A stretch of DNA of 64,000 nucleotides from Dipylidium caninum (lineage: Eukaryota > Platyhelminthes > Cestoda > Cyclophyllidea > Dipylidiidae), in contig QEYB01000228.1 in assembly GCA_017562135.1 (NCBI GenBank), forward strand, positions 372,001 to 436,000, in the 5' to 3' direction. The notes under the pieces were generated by a model. That model worked only from the letters and a program-made list of their open reading frames with translations, ran no database searches and had not been told where the DNA came from. Position 1 is the stretch's first letter. Each line of letters begins with the position of its first letter. Positions 22,271 to 36,100 of the stretch are shown piece after piece. Both the position numbers and the translations under genes were made by a program.

Positions 22271-25200
22271 GCGCTGCGCAACGCCCGCCCACGGGGGCAC
22301 ATTAAAAGCGGCCTTTCTTTGTCAGCCGCGCAGATGTCGTGGAAGTCGCGGAGTGTATCGAAATGTCGATGACTAAAGGAGGCGAGTCAAGGCCACTTAG
22401 GATGGTTGAAATGTAACGAAACCCTCGCTTTAGTCAGTCCCCGCCACCACCTCCTCCTCCTCCTCGTCAGCCTCCGGGCCCCCGGCGCTCACACACGGAG
22501 GCAGTGTTCGAGTCATAAAGCGCCGGGAGGCTTGCGATGGCGAAACACCCCGGTGGGGGTCATTAACCCCGTTGGTTGCTCCCCACCGGACGACGTGCCA
22601 GACGCGCCATTGTCCAGGTGACGCTGACAGCCACTCCGCGGTGCGGGTGGAGGAGGCGGACGGGCGGCGTTGGATGCGAGACCGGACCTTCACGACGGTT
22701 TCGGGAGAAAAAACGCTGAAGGTGTTTTGCTGCCACTTTCGTCCTCGCTCAGAGACATTTTAGCCAAGTTAATCGCTTTGTCGAATCCCAACTAAAAGTC
22801 ACCTCTAAAGGCCCTCACATCGACGAATTTTGGTGTCGGACGCGGCCTTCAACGATCATTCTGCAGCTTAGAACAACCAAATGCATTCAAGGGCGTATAA
22901 ACCTCCGAGCACAAACATCCCAACCACAGATAGGGGGAGACTCCGCTGCTCTGCGGTCCGAGAAAGACAAAGCACGAATAGTCGCCTTCCGGTCTTCTTC
23001 CAAGTTCCGCTCGCAGCCGGTGTCCTTTCGCCTCCCTTCTCGCGTCTTCGCAAATCGGTGTGTTCCAAGGCAAATCATTTGACCGACGGCAAAGTTGGCG
23101 GACACACGTCGCCATAGCGGAGGTGGATGTGTGTCAAGAGGGTAAATGTTACACTCTCAGTTAAGATGGAGAGGCGAAACAGTGGTCCGTTTAAAGAGAA
23201 AGAAAAGCTTTGAGAGGCGGACGGGACTGGGCGGAGCGGGGCGCAGCGGAGACGCAGTTTGTTAGCCAGAGGAGCATTTTCTTGCCCGTTGTGTTCATGG
23301 GAAGAACTAAAAAAGGCGTTCACAGTCGACGTGGGCTGAGGAAAAAGTCGGGAAATAGCGAAGAGAGGAGGGGGAGGAGCGGAGGAGGAAGAAGAAGGAG
23401 CAGCAGGAGGCCACGTGAAAGCGAGTTGTTTCAATGCGAAGGTGAATGTGGGCGAACGTGTCTGCGTCCAGCAGTCCGCAGATCGGCGAAGACGAGTGGA
23501 GCCGCTCATTTCGCTGACAGTCGAGTTTTCTTGGGGCGTCTGCGTGAATGAGTATTTTCCGTCCAAGCTGGTCCAGTTCGTGCGACTGTTAGCCTGTCGA
23601 GGCGGCGAGGAGAAGACACTTCATTCCCACTTGGTGACATTTCGGTGCGGCGCCAGCAAGAATGCCACTGGTGGGGAATTTAGCGAGCAGCGGTATCCGC
23701 GATCGCGTTTCACAGAACTCATTCCTCGCTTTTGTCGTTGAGCCTGAAAACCATTTCCTTCTCCCAAATTGGACTTTCGACAGGGAAGCAATTAGAGTCG
23801 CTGGCTTTCCACGTCCCAGTAAAGGCGACGCCGACCCCGCTGGAAGGTCGTCGCGGGTCATCGGGGTACAGCGAGCGACCTCCCTCGCCGCCTCCGCCTC
23901 CCTTCCGCTTTATTCGCTCCAAATGGCCGCGGTTGGTATGCAGACCAGTTCTACACGAGTAAAAAGCTCACCATGACCAAATCGAGAGTCTCCTTCGACA
24001 AAAGAGTTGGCTTCATGTCTGCTCACCCCTCCGTCCTCCATCTGAATGAACTGCTCTTGGGGATGGACGGTAAATTCTTTCCTTTTGCCAAATTCCGTAT
24101 ATTTTCCCGGTTCAGGTATTCTGTTGGAGGGGTAAATCGAATCAAAAAAGGAAAAATTAGTGGAGTCTTCTGCCATTTTCCCTCTAAGAACCAGCAGTTT
24201 GGTCTCCATAAGACGCCCATTGCCATTTCGTGATAAATGTCTTATGAGGTATATGTTACTTAAATAGGTATTTCAGTAGCATTCTCCATCCACAATGTTT
24301 TGTGGTGATTGTTGTCGTGTACGAACGCGAACACACTACTTATTTAGACCTCTCCTTCAAATATCATCCAGTCCTTCGTTTTACATTCCATTCTCTAGTA
24401 AATCAGCCCAATTACCGCTAGTATTCTCGCATGTTGCGTCAAACGTCCGTGTAGACCTACACCTCAGCTAGAAGAGTACTTTTTGAGGGCGAAAAAACCG
24501 CTTCAAGCCTTGTGCACCTCGAGCGACGATAAAAAAATGTTCAACCTCTGAAATTGGCACACCTTAGCAAAAAAGTCAGAAGGTGGAGGAGAGAGGAGGA
24601 GGAGGATGGGCGGAGGCAAGAAGCCAGGCCAGTTGCACACATGCGAAGGGAGAACGGCCTCGGCCTCTGGTTAATTTAAAACGTACTTCGCCTTATTAGC
24701 AGCTCAAGAAGGCCGCGCCCCCGCGTCGGTGCACCAATCTCGAAAAATTCGGATCTGGTATTTCGGTGGAGCCTTGGATGGAGAGACAGTTCTTCCATCA
24801 TCCGCGTCGTCGGGCGGTCCCAGGTCCTCCGTGACGCCAAGCCACCAATGTGTGCCAAAGGCCTCAACTTCTTGACTTCACATCCTCGTCCACATTTGTG
24901 GCAGTCAACAATGAGAGATGTTTTGCCTTCCACTTCGGCGAGTTAAGAGTCGTAATGCGAGCCGTGGGTCCAGGCGGGCAGGCGGGCGGCGAGGCGGAGG
25001 AAGAAGAGGAGGCGGCGGAAGTGGCGGGTGCGGCTAGGCGAGGACTCGGAGCATGCCAACAAGGCTGGAGATGAGGTCATCGAGATAAATTGTGGAGATT
25101 AGAAGACGCATGACTGGACAGCGTGGCTGGGGTCATTTGGTGGGAGGATGCAGGGACACCGATTAGCCTCTGCTCCTCCCCTACGGGTTCGAGGAAATAG

Positions 25201-26104
25201 ACATTCTCGGACTTGATTCGCTACTGTCAGCTTCCATTCCTACCAAATAGGAGAAATGTAAGGTTTCACTTCTCGAGACAGTCTCAACGTGGCTCTGCTG
25301 CGGCCGGGGACTTGTGGATAAGGAAGAGGTGGCACCGAGGCGCTTGTTTTTTCCCCCACCGCCTTAGACGTCCGCTGCATCGTTGAATACCAAGGACTCC
25401 AACGCGATTCTGCGCGGGCAGCAGAGGCGTCTACTCAGGATCCTGCGACAGAGGCCATGTGGAAGAAGTCGACCACTCGGTCGTCCGTTCCAACTGCCGA
25501 GGCTCCGCGCCTGTTGGAGGACAGGGGCCAAAGTGGGCCTGAATTCGTCCGTCAGCCTCTTCGAGGCGTCGCGGCCGTCCACTCCAGAATTGCCGACTTT
25601 ATAGTCCAGTGTGAAGGGAAAGTGAGCCAGGACGGTCAATCCGTGGGCGTAACTTTATGCACAGGCTCCATGAAACCGTGAAGAGAAAAAAATTGATAGA
25701 AAGACGAGGATGAAGACAAAAAAATTCAAGTGATAAAAACGGTTTCCTCCCTGCTCTTCTCTCCCGCCTCTCAGCCTCTCCAGCATTTCTTCGTGAGACG
25801 ATGGACGCAACGGACGAGTGGATAGGCGAAGATGGAGTGCTTTTTAAGGTGTCTGTTTCACCGGAAACGCTGATTTTTACCGGTGGAAAGACGTTCTGAA
25901 GACTGTCGCCTTGGGCAGCTCTCGTGGAGTTGTCGTGGCCAACCTTCCAAGCAACAGTCAGACGAAGACAAAACGACAACTGACAAGAGTTTTCCTCCTT
26001 GTCCCCCCTCGACTCCGTCCCCTCTTCCTCCGCATCATCATCAACGCCAAACATTTTTTGAATGGAAATAAAAACCAAAAGCTTCAATTTTACTCGTGTA
26101 GTAA
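22271..26104. other. Mixed stretch, no gene recognised
   Basis: GC-rich DNA up to about 24.2 kb has overlapping open frames on both strands (for example 23075-23566 minus, 23415-23741 plus) without a domain. An AT-richer block covers 24.2-24.6 kb, followed by purine-rich runs at 24.59-24.61 and 24.97-25.02 kb. A 91-codon minus frame at 25364-25639 has a balanced composition but no family match. Confidence 0.4.
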
Positions 26105-26470
26105 GGAGGTAAAGTAGTTATACAAAGCGGAAACTATGAACAGGGCGTGGATTATAAGGGGAAAACAAAAGACGCCATTTTTTCCCATATTTTGAAATTC
26201 ACTCGACGGCATCCACGACTTTCTGCCAACAATTGGGAAAATTGTGTATGCCTTTTTCCAAAAAAAACTTTCCATTTTTGGAGTTAATAAACGATGCGAT
26301 GTCCTCTCCACAAGATCACTCCGATTACTGCTCTTTTGTTTCCCCCCAAAAAACAAAACTTATTTACGAAAAAGGGTAACAATCGGTGGACGAAATATCG
26401 GGTGAATAGGAGGGAGGATGTGGTAAAATTTCATACCGCAGAGAAGGTGATGCGCCAACGGCAGTTGGAG
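26105..26470 (-). mobile_element. Mariner-like transposase 3' part, copy M3
   Basis: This is the clearest of the mariner remnants. The minus strand encodes YEILPHPPYSPDIS followed by STDCYPF, the block with the third catalytic Asp of the DDE/D triad, and after a broken stretch DIASFINSKNGKFF and GIHNFPNCWQKVVDAVE with a stop. These correspond in order to the PHPPYSPDLAPSDYHLF, FL.SK...F and LP.RWQKVVD blocks of mariner transposases. Stops and frameshifts lie between them, so it cannot make a working enzyme. Terminal repeats are not clear. It has the same orientation as M1 and M2 but keeps the motifs better. The stretch to about 26590 may hold more of the decayed upstream part. Confidence 0.8.
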
Positions 26471-29400
26471 CTCTGTGTGCTCCTGCCGAGTGACCAGAGC
26501 TGCTTGTTTATTTCCCCATAGGTTTTCCCACTTATGCTCGACTAGCGGGGAAGAGGAAGGGAGCACACCGTGGGCGTCCCGCCACACGATAATAAAAACC
26601 TTCGTTTTGTGGGATGAAATTGCGCCTTAAGCACGAGTCCCCGGGGGTGTCTTTCTTCTGTCCATTTTCTTCATCGAAGAGGAATGTCTCAACTCAGTGA
26701 CAGGTCGGTGAAGTCGTCACCCAGTCCGAATGGGCTCTGGGTCGGTTAGTCCGGACGGAGTCGAATCAGACCAAGCGATCACGCCGGCGCGAGAGAAGGA
26801 GGGAGGCAGAGGCAGAGACAGAGACAAAAGCAAACGCGATTTGAATCTGGCGCCACCGTTGAAGTGTCTGAAAATCTCACTTTGTGTGTGTGTGTTTGGG
26901 TGTTTTCACGCGGAGTTACGCGCTGATGTACAACAGGGAGAGGCAACCGCAGTCGTTTAACCCACCCGAGATGCTACTCCCAGCCTCTGCCACGTGAACG
27001 TGGATTGTGACAGCGTGACAGCCGTCTTCGTCACGTCATCTTGAGCCGCCCTTCCTTTTCAAGTGTTCCGACCGAGCGATAACGCCGCGCGGGGGGGGGA
27101 GGGGAGAGGAGGCCCACGAGGTTGCCCCGAGCATCAGGCTGGTGAACCTGCGTTGGGAGGGGCGCCGGAGGAAGGAACTACTCGACTTCGCCCTACATTC
27201 GGCGGTGCCCCAGAAGATGCGAATCTGCGCCCAGTGGGGAGCATCCAGTGCCTTCGTCGACCTAATTAGCCTCCTGACCACCGAAGGAAGCCTAAATGAG
27301 TGGCTGAGTGGGCGGATTTAGTCCCGAGGCCGGCAAGGAGTATTTTGACGCTGACATGTGTGCTTGTGCGCAACCGGAGATATGGGGAGGCCTCTTTAAT
27401 CTCATAGACTCGCGTGGAAGTTATTTCCACTGTACCGCCGTTAAGGTTGACCACCGATGCCGAGGCGGGGTTACGAAGTTAACGGACAAGCGACAGGTGA
27501 CGTTTTGGTGTACAAACGTCGACAGTCGTGAATTGCAGTGGCAGCAACGAAGACGCTCGCGTTCGCTTTTGAAGCGGTCGGATCGCTTGTCTCTGGTTGA
27601 TTCTAATTTTCCTCTTTTCTCCTTGTGTGCCGACGAGTTGCCACAGCCCGCAGACCCACTTTCACGAAACGTTGCCTGTGTGGATCGGATGCGACCCTCG
27701 TCGTCCTCGGAGCTCCATAACGCTTTTCAAATTGTGCCAAAGAAAATTTTGGATTAAACAGCGAGGATTTTGTACTCGAGTATCTCTTCCGTGTTTTGTC
27801 TATCTGAGTTCAGCGAAAAAACAAAGCAAATGTTAAATACAAAAAACAAAAACTGTTTCAAATAAAGTAAGAAGTGTGCATTTCCGATGATGAGTGCATT
27901 TTACAGTGCAACACTCGCAGAAGAACTAAAACAAAAGTGCTCGTTTAATGGTTTCCAGCCTAATTCCCCCCACTCGGGTTATTTTTTGTCCTGTTCCGTG
28001 TCAGTCAAGACACACACACGTCGCAGATCAGGTTGTCTGAGTGGCGGGGCCAAGCAGGTTGTCTGCACCGCGCTCTGGGAAAGGCAGAACGGAGGTGGAG
28101 GGAAAGGGCGAAGTTGGAGACGCCTCCCGGCCACTTGTCCGTCCGCAAATGCCTCCTCGTCAACTCGGACTGCTGGGGCATCTGCCACCCGCCGGCATCG
28201 CCGGAGGAGGCGTGTGGAGTCCTGAGGCCTGAGGCAGACACCTGCACACCGCCCGCTTCATGCTCGCCGTCGACGCCGCCGACCTCGCCCGATTTCGTCT
28301 TCGTCGCTCTGCCCATTACAGCCTCGTGGGAGCCGAAAGGGCCTTCAAGTGAGGAAATTGGTGGAACCGGCTACGAGGCGGCGGATGCGTTTATTGCGCC
28401 ATCAGAGAGAGTTTGGCGGGGCCAGGAGTTCTCACATCGCCGTGGAGTAGAAATTCTGAATGTTTTCGAGTAATAACGGCTTCCCTCTCACCTGACGGCT
28501 CCATACACTCCACCTTTCCTTTACTGAAAGTCGAATAGGAGGAAAGGACGTGAGAAAGACCAAAAATTAGAAAAACTTTGGAGAATGTGATGAAGTAGAG
28601 GGATCAGCAGTGAATTTTAAATGGGAAATGTCGACGTGGGAGAGTTTCCTTCCTCTCAGCGCCGGTGTAGGTGAGGAGAAACCCTCGAGAGCAGCTTTTC
28701 TACCCCGGCGGCGGGCAACGACAAAAGCGCCTAAGTTATCACTACAGCTAAAAGAGAAACAACTCCTCCTCTTCATTTGTCCTTCCACTCTGGAGTGCGG
28801 GAGTGTAGCGTTCTGAGTGGACTACGCACGAGAGAGGAGAAGAAAGAGGCGGGAGAATGGAAAAAGAGGGAATTGGGGGAAGTGTTTTCCACTGGCCGCC
28901 TCATAAAGAGCCTTTTCGTGAGCGGATACGATGTCAGCAGGAAATTCGTCCCGATAAAACCGGCCTTGCCTGCCTCTGTCGACGAGACGGGCGTTTTTTC
29001 TCCGTCCGGAGAGTCGGATGAGTCCGGCTAGTAAACGCACACGGTCAAATCCATCTTTTTGAGGCTCGGGAATCGGTGTTCCCGCGTCATTGCCACGGCT
29101 TTCGACGTCGAAGAGGCGCCATGTCAGCGTTCTTTCATCAACAGTCTCGTCGCGTTGAAGGCGAAGCCCCTGCACACCTTATGTTCTTCACTGGCAAACT
29201 CGCTAACTCGTTCCCGTCTGAATGCCGTCCTGTCGTCGGTCCAGCTCTTCCTCCACAACCGCCAGCGTGCAACACCTCGAAGTGGGTCCACAATATCCAG
29301 TTCACCTAACCGGAGAAGCCCAGGCCGGGAAAGCGGAGGTACCGAGTCTGTCGTGCAGTGGACGGAGCTACGCGAAACCCCCTAAACGAGATGGCGGACG

Positions 29401-32400
29401 CGTTTTATCCTCTCCACAACCCAAGTCGAATCGATTCCCCCAGCGGAGGTCACAACCTCGCTCCCGCCTGGCTTGAAGTCGGGTAAATCGTCGACGCGGC
29501 TGTGGTGGCAGACATTCGTCGTGGAACAGCATCTTCTCCCACTGAACCTCAAAATGGCCTGGTTGTTCACATGGAGAAAACCACCTTCCACGAGCAGACC
29601 GTCTCCCTGTGGCATTCGCCCCCAAAGCGCTGTTTCTCCCCCAGCCCAACCGCTGTGGGGGAATGCGGTTGTGGAGTCTGTGGCCAGAATCGGTGCCGCG
29701 CTGTGGCAGATGAACAGGCGCGCCATGGCAACCGGCTCTTGGATGACTGAGAGTGGTGGGAAAGCGTCCCTCCCGACCAGCAGCCTCCTTCCTGTCCTCA
29801 GGCCTCTTTCGCCCACGAGATCCCCACCTCCTCGCCCCGCCCCCGCGCCCCTTCTGGCTTCTCGATCTCGTCCATCATTATGAAGGTGAGTGGAAGATGA
29901 AAAATGTCCTTAGATTTGTTCTTGTTTACTTAAAAGTGTCCTCCTTCCCGCAAACGCGGGAGAAGGAAGCAGAAGCAGGCGGTTGCGGGATTTATTAGAC
30001 GATTTACTTCTCTTGCCACTTAAGCATCGCCCCGATCCGCCACATTTTAAGGGCCAATTTTCCGTTTCTTTTGTTGTTATCCCGGAGAAATGACTGTCAA
30101 CTCCCGCAGGACACTGCGATGGGGCAAGTGAGCATTTTATCGGATAGAATTCGAAATTCATCAAGTTTCTGGCCCTCTGAACGACGAGGCGGTGGGACGA
30201 ACACACCAAGTCGTGGATGATCTGAGTTCAGGCCAACGAATGAGGTCATTTCAGGCTTTAAGGGCGGCTTGAACTCGCATTCCACCTCTTTGCGTCTGCG
30301 GACTTGGATCCGGGAGTCTGATGCCCGGGGAGATGGTAATTTTCAAGTGTGTCTGTTTCATCGGCTTCGGGCGACGAAACACTGGAGTCTCTCAGCCCTT
30401 GGCGCCAAAAAATCTTCGTTTTATGCCTTTTTACTTGAATTTCTTCCATTATTCCTGCATTCCTTCAAGGAACTCCTGTGTCCCGAAGCAGATCAGAGGC
30501 AGATGACATGTCCCTTGAAGGTGTTAGATCCTCAGTTCATCGGTGAGACCAGGCGATCAGACGAAACGTGAAGACATAAGGTTGCCAATCCCCCTCTTCC
30601 TCATCGTCATCTCCGCCGAGGTCGTCGACACTTCTGGTGTCATCCGCCTCCGTCGCCGTCATCGTCGTCTTCGTAGCCGCCTCCACGGCACCAGACCACG
30701 TGCATGCAGCTGACGGATTGAAGAGAGCGCTAAAATTCCACAGGCATCATCCTCGACTTTTCCTTTGCTCCCTCCCCCCCCCGCCGGTGGGATCAGATGA
30801 TCCGCAATGACATTTTGATGAACAACGCGGACACCGGTGTCCTCGTCCTGCCTCCTGTCCACATCCGAGAGGCGTTAGCATTTGCGATCACATCGCCTTC
30901 ATAGCATGTCCGGAAAGATTCCGCGAAATGACACCGCACTGTCCGAAGCGCAGACTGGTTGAGGCTACCACCAGAATAGGCAATTGTGACTGGTGGAAGA
31001 GATCCCAAAGACGCCCTAGGTTGGTGCCAAATACCGAAGTGCCTCCCTCGAACTCCATACTTTAAGTCATGGGAATGAGGCAGCTTCGACCACCTGAAGC
31101 AGTCCCAAGTAGAACATTTCGGACACACACGACGGACTACTCGAGTTCCATTCCAATAGATCTTCTGCCAGTCGGTTCCACGGAGGAATTGGTGGATTAC
31201 CGTCCTGGCCGGGCGCGTGTTGATGGTGTAGCAGCCGACTTTACAGTCACACCGCTTTCATTTCCCCGCCAAGAAAGTTCCATTTGGTCAACCGGGAGTC
31301 CATTCAACCTCTGCAGTTAGGTAAGCATCGAAGCTACACTTCGTCCTCGCGTGGATTTTCATCAACGCTCAAGGCGGGGACTCGAGAAGAAGCCAATTGT
31401 TTGAAAAATTCATATCAGCTCGACGAAATTTTGTGAGTCCACCGTGAAGAGATAACATCGGTCAGAGTCTGGCGGAATGGTAAAAGGTGAGAAAATGCCT
31501 GGTACATTTCAATGAGATGCGTCGACTTTGCCGATCGGCGGTGTTTTGGATACCCGGATGATTCAAGGAACTGCCTTGATGAGAACTTGTACGGATGCGC
31601 TGCATTTTAAGCAGGTTTCCCATTCCCAGGCCGGCTTGAAGACGGTGTGGGGAGGATCACGAGGGTCCCTCAACCTCCGCCAAACGCCACGGACATGGCG
31701 GTGGTTGCCAAGACAACCCTTTTGGTCGTCTTACAATTTCACCGGCAATTGAGACTCTGTGAAAGAGACTTGTTGGGCTCGTAGACTTAACAATTGTCCC
31801 ATATTTTCCAGTCACATTTAGTCAAGACGCCATTCAACTTCCTTCCGCCCCATCTCAGTGAAAAGGCCGTCGGAGAGATGAGAAGTTTCCGCGATTGCGT
31901 CTGCTTTCCTCATACATCTTTCCACCCGTTGGGAGGTAGTAGACACGCTTGATTAGACGGAAAAACATATGTGGAGGCCAGGCGGGGCGAGCTGGAGGAG
32001 GTGAAGTCTACAAATCACTGTCAACCTCAATGGCCTTACGTTGCCTGTCAGACATGTCATCCACGGTCACCTTCCACCTGTCAAATGTAGTTAAACACGG
32101 TGAAATTTACACGTGTTCCGGAGGGTCATCCAGTCAGAGGATACCACGGCGTAGAGCTTTCGGTGGTATCGGGCTGGAATTTGAGCATTTCAGCCTTTCC
32201 TCGACGATGTCCGCAAGGTGGACACTAAGACAAGGAACCCTCATTCCCCGTGCGTTCTGGACTGAAGTTTCACTTTGTCCATCGGACCCATCAATTTTGC
32301 AACCCGTGGGAATGGAATGGGAAGACGGCGAGGCCTCTGTCGAGTCGACCTGACCGCGGCGAGGATCAGGAGAAGACGGCTGGAACAGACTCTGGGACAC

Positions 32401-32700
32401 CGGACACACCCGGTGGAGCGGGAAACGACCTCCTTCAGTCGACGGGTGCCGGAAGTGCCTTATCCAAAGAAGCCAATCAGCCTGAGAGACGACAACCGCG
32501 AGGTGGTGAAGAGCTTCCGAGTGCAGGATCCCATCGGGGGAGAGAAACGCCCTTCAGCCTTGTTCGTAATCTCCAGAGTGAGCATCGAAGGTGGTTAATC
32601 TGCTGCTCACGTCGTGATTTCAGCCCTGCTTCCTCTATGTTTCCACTCCTACGCGGCCGACGGGCCCGCGTGTCTTGTCTCGAATGTCCTTTGACTGTTG
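26471..32700. other. GC-rich to mixed stretch, no gene recognised
   Basis: Open frames of up to 149 codons (27308-27757 plus, 28033-28473 plus, 29382-29816 minus) overlap others and show no domain. A GT run lies at about 26881-26897. A 111-codon minus frame at 30793-31128 and an 84-codon frame at 31069-31320 overlap on opposite strands. Neither could be placed in a family. Confidence 0.4.
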
Positions 32701-33115
32701 AGTTCAACCGATAGTTCAACGGACAGAGGGCCGCGCTCCTCGGAGACGGGAGATTGGATCACCTCGTCGCAGTCAGACACCAACTTGGACGTCGGCGGGA
32801 CGACGTGCGCATCAAATCAACAACACCATTCCAACTGGGTGGGCAAGTGTGAGCTCACTACCCCACACCTCCACGCCTCCACCTGCCACTCACATCGCCC
32901 GCCCTCGTCTCAGTCGCCCACTGCAGTTTCGCTCTCACCTGCAAACGATGGTGAAGCAGGTGAGGTGCTACGACGAAACAACTGCCTCCCACCCCCCACC
33001 GAATGAGTGTGCCACAGTCAGAGACTCGTCTTCTCCACCCACATGGTCGGACAGGAGACACGAACAAGGGCAATTCCGACGAGATCAACATCGCCTTCAA
33101 CTGCCACGACGCATT
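32701..33115 (+). repeat. Repeat C, copy C1
   Basis: This is an approximately 415-bp element whose reverse complement lies at 40007-40425. Shared blocks include GGACAGAGGGCCG, CATTCCAACTGGGTGGGCAA, AGTGTGAGCTCACTACCCCA, TGAAGCAGGTGAGGTGCTA and CTTCAACTGCCACGACG. In the plus frame both copies keep the peptide VKQVRCYDETTAS, a gap, then PPNECATVR, which is reminiscent of the second half of a thrombospondin type-1 repeat (C-x-D-x-x-T...LP...C). The upstream half (CSFALTC) is in a different frame in both copies, so a coding role is doubtful. Confidence 0.8.
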
Positions 33116-36100
33116 CTCCTCGCTTGTGTGCATTGACAAATGCCACTGTGTGTTCGTGTTCTGGAAAGAGTCACAATTCGTTTTTTTACCTTTCCTTTCT
33201 CATTTTCGTCCATTTGACTGCTCATTTTCCATTCGATGACCTCCCGTTTGCCCCCTTGACCCCCCAACTGCCTCGACCTTCCATCCGATTTGCGTCAAAA
33301 AGCGCTCGTCCACAACAAATGTTCACGCTTCTCCTCCTCCTCTCCCTCCTCCGCCACGAGGACCTTCTAAGTTGGCCTCACATTCGAGAATTCGAAAGCA
33401 ACCCTCCACGTCCCTCACCCACGTGGCCCCCTCGCAACGACCACCCGCGCCCTCGTCCTCCTGAGGCAAACCTCACTGCCTGCCACGTTCCCAAATACAT
33501 GAGATGAAAGGACGACCTGTTCTCAACGCATTCCATCCAAGTCGACTCTCCAGGTGTCAGCGATCTTCTCGCACTGCCTTGCTGAACGATGGACGGGAGC
33601 AGTCGTAATCCATCCCCACCTAATCTGTTCCCCTTCCCCTCTCGGCTTGGGAAACGCCTCCACTTCGTGAAGAAGTGTCCATGTATGGAGTGCATGCCTT
33701 CCCACTGCCAGGAAGTGTATTGCAGCGGCGGTGAGAAGGAGCCCTTTTTGAAGAGAAGACGTGTCAGATTTTCGTGACCGCATTGTGAGTTTCCATGGAT
33801 AAGGGGAGCCATTTTTCGCATAAGAGCCATTATTTTTCCCCCCAACTTGCCTCTTCATGGCCAAGCCCCAAGGGAACCCTTCGAGATGGATTTTCCTGAA
33901 AAGATTTGGAGGGCAGAGGTCTCTCGAGACACCAAGCACCGCATCACACCTCATGGCGGGATGCCGTCGGCGACGGGGCCCGAGGGTCGTGGAGAAGAGG
34001 ATGGGGATGGAAATCGGGAGCCACTTGTTCTAATGCCCTAATTATCCCCTCTGCTTCCTCCACCACCCCGGACAGACATTGATGAACACTGATAGGCGGG
34101 AGGGGAGTTAATTTGACGAGACAATGGCCAGATTCGGGCGTTGAATATGGTGGCGATAGGCGAAAGGCACAATTAAGACTTGATTCAGCTCGAAAATATC
34201 CGGGAAAGAAATGAATTCCTTCACTTTTCCGTAGAAAGGCATCCGGCGCGTTGAACACGGACATATTTGAGGTTTACCGGTTAGGTCGATCATTTCTCTG
34301 TGAGGCAATTTTAACTCGACTTTTTTCCCGAGGAGAACCTCCATGGTCCGCGATTAAAGGGAGCCGAGTTTGGGCCCTGGCATCGCCCACAGAACGGGGA
34401 CAAGAGGAGTTAAATTGGCAGCCAAACACAAGCGAAACCAAGAAATGGGGAGGAAGGTCATTCGGCGGGGTTGTGGTTAATCACTTCACAAAACACTGCG
34501 TCCACCTTAGCCAGAGACTGGGTCGCCCACCCTTCTAATCGGCAGCGAGACAAGGCTAAGCACTTGGTTGGAAAAAGGAGGGAAGAATTGTGTGGATAGG
34601 AGAATTTTCCCTCAGGTTTGTTTAGTCCACTTTTACTCGCCCCATGTCCAACACTCCGCACCGGTTCTCCTCCTCCCCTCCGCTTCCGCCTCCGCCTCCC
34701 CCATACAACCGCCTCGCCTCGTCTCGCCACTTTACTTTGGCTTGGACTTAGAGCCGCTTCCCGTCCAGCGCTCACGTCGGCGCGTCCCTTCCGAGCTTAT
34801 GAATCACTCCGAGACGCAGGTGCTTCTGGTCGTTGTTACCGTCGCCCTGAGACAAGTTGTTATCGGGGCGGGGAGAAGACAGGCGGACAGACGGTGGAGG
34901 AACGAGGCGAGGGGGACAGGAGGGAGAAGAATCAGTTTTGCATGAATCATTGCACAGGAAAAACTGTTTTTACCAGTTCTTCGTCCTGTTTTCCCCGGGG
35001 TTGTGTTTATTCCTCATCGTCTGACTGCTTAGGTGGATGCGGACAACTCGGTTAGTCCCGTCATCCTCCGCCTTCTGTGTTCCTTCCTCTTCCTCGTATG
35101 TCGGCCAATCGCCGAGCACCTGACACCAGGCCAGAATTCAGTAAATGCCTACTGAATGGAGGAATACGGAGAGGCTGGGGAGCTCTGGGGCCTGCGGACG
35201 GTTCGGTAGACGGGGACAATACGAGGGAATGCAGCCATTGAGCTGTCGACTAGCGGTTGTATCGTCCCTTTTCCTCATCATTCGGTTGTACCATTCGAGG
35301 AATAAGAAGGGACTGTGAGCATTCAATTCTGGTGGCAACTGGACCTCGAAATGGAAGGTGAAGTCAATTCTCGCCTGCAACTTGGGAAGCAGTCGAAATC
35401 GGGACGGACGCTAACTTTCTTTACCTTCCAGATCCCTCACTACGCCAGAATATCACTTTCGTAGGGCGTGATATCTTCCATTCTCAGCACCAGCAATCCT
35501 TTCGCCTTCTCTAGCTCCTCCATCAAGTCTATTACCTTTTTGATATGCTACCGCGGACCTCCTGTCCCACCGGCGGTCTTATCCGAGGGAGTTCTAATGC
35601 GGTAGGAGATGCTCGAACCTCAGCAAAGTTTTGCAGACCGAATTTTGGAGGAATACGTCACCAAAAGGGCCCTTCGAAGTCAAAAAACGGTCCACGTTTG
35701 AATGAGGCCTCTTCGTGACGGCTAATTAGTCCAGCATTCGAGCCTGTCAATTTCGTCCTGGTGGACAGGTACAAGAGAATCTTGGACGTACGCACTCGAA
35801 AAGTTTGGTCCAACGGACATATACGAAGGCAGCATAGGGGAAATTGGACAAAACTTGTCATTGTCAACTCCTCGTTTGCGTTGAGAACACCAGTGTGTCC
35901 TTCTCCCCTCATGGCCACACGGCTACCACCCGGTTGATTACGAGGCGAAGGAGAGCTGAGAAGGCGTCTTTACAGGTCCTTTGACGCCGATTCTCAGTCT
36001 TTCCGCTTACGGCGGTCACTTTGGCCATGTGCCGCAGACGTCTGCCTTTTATCGCAGCAGGATTTCATTCCCGCTCCTATTGGCGCTGGTTGCCATCATT

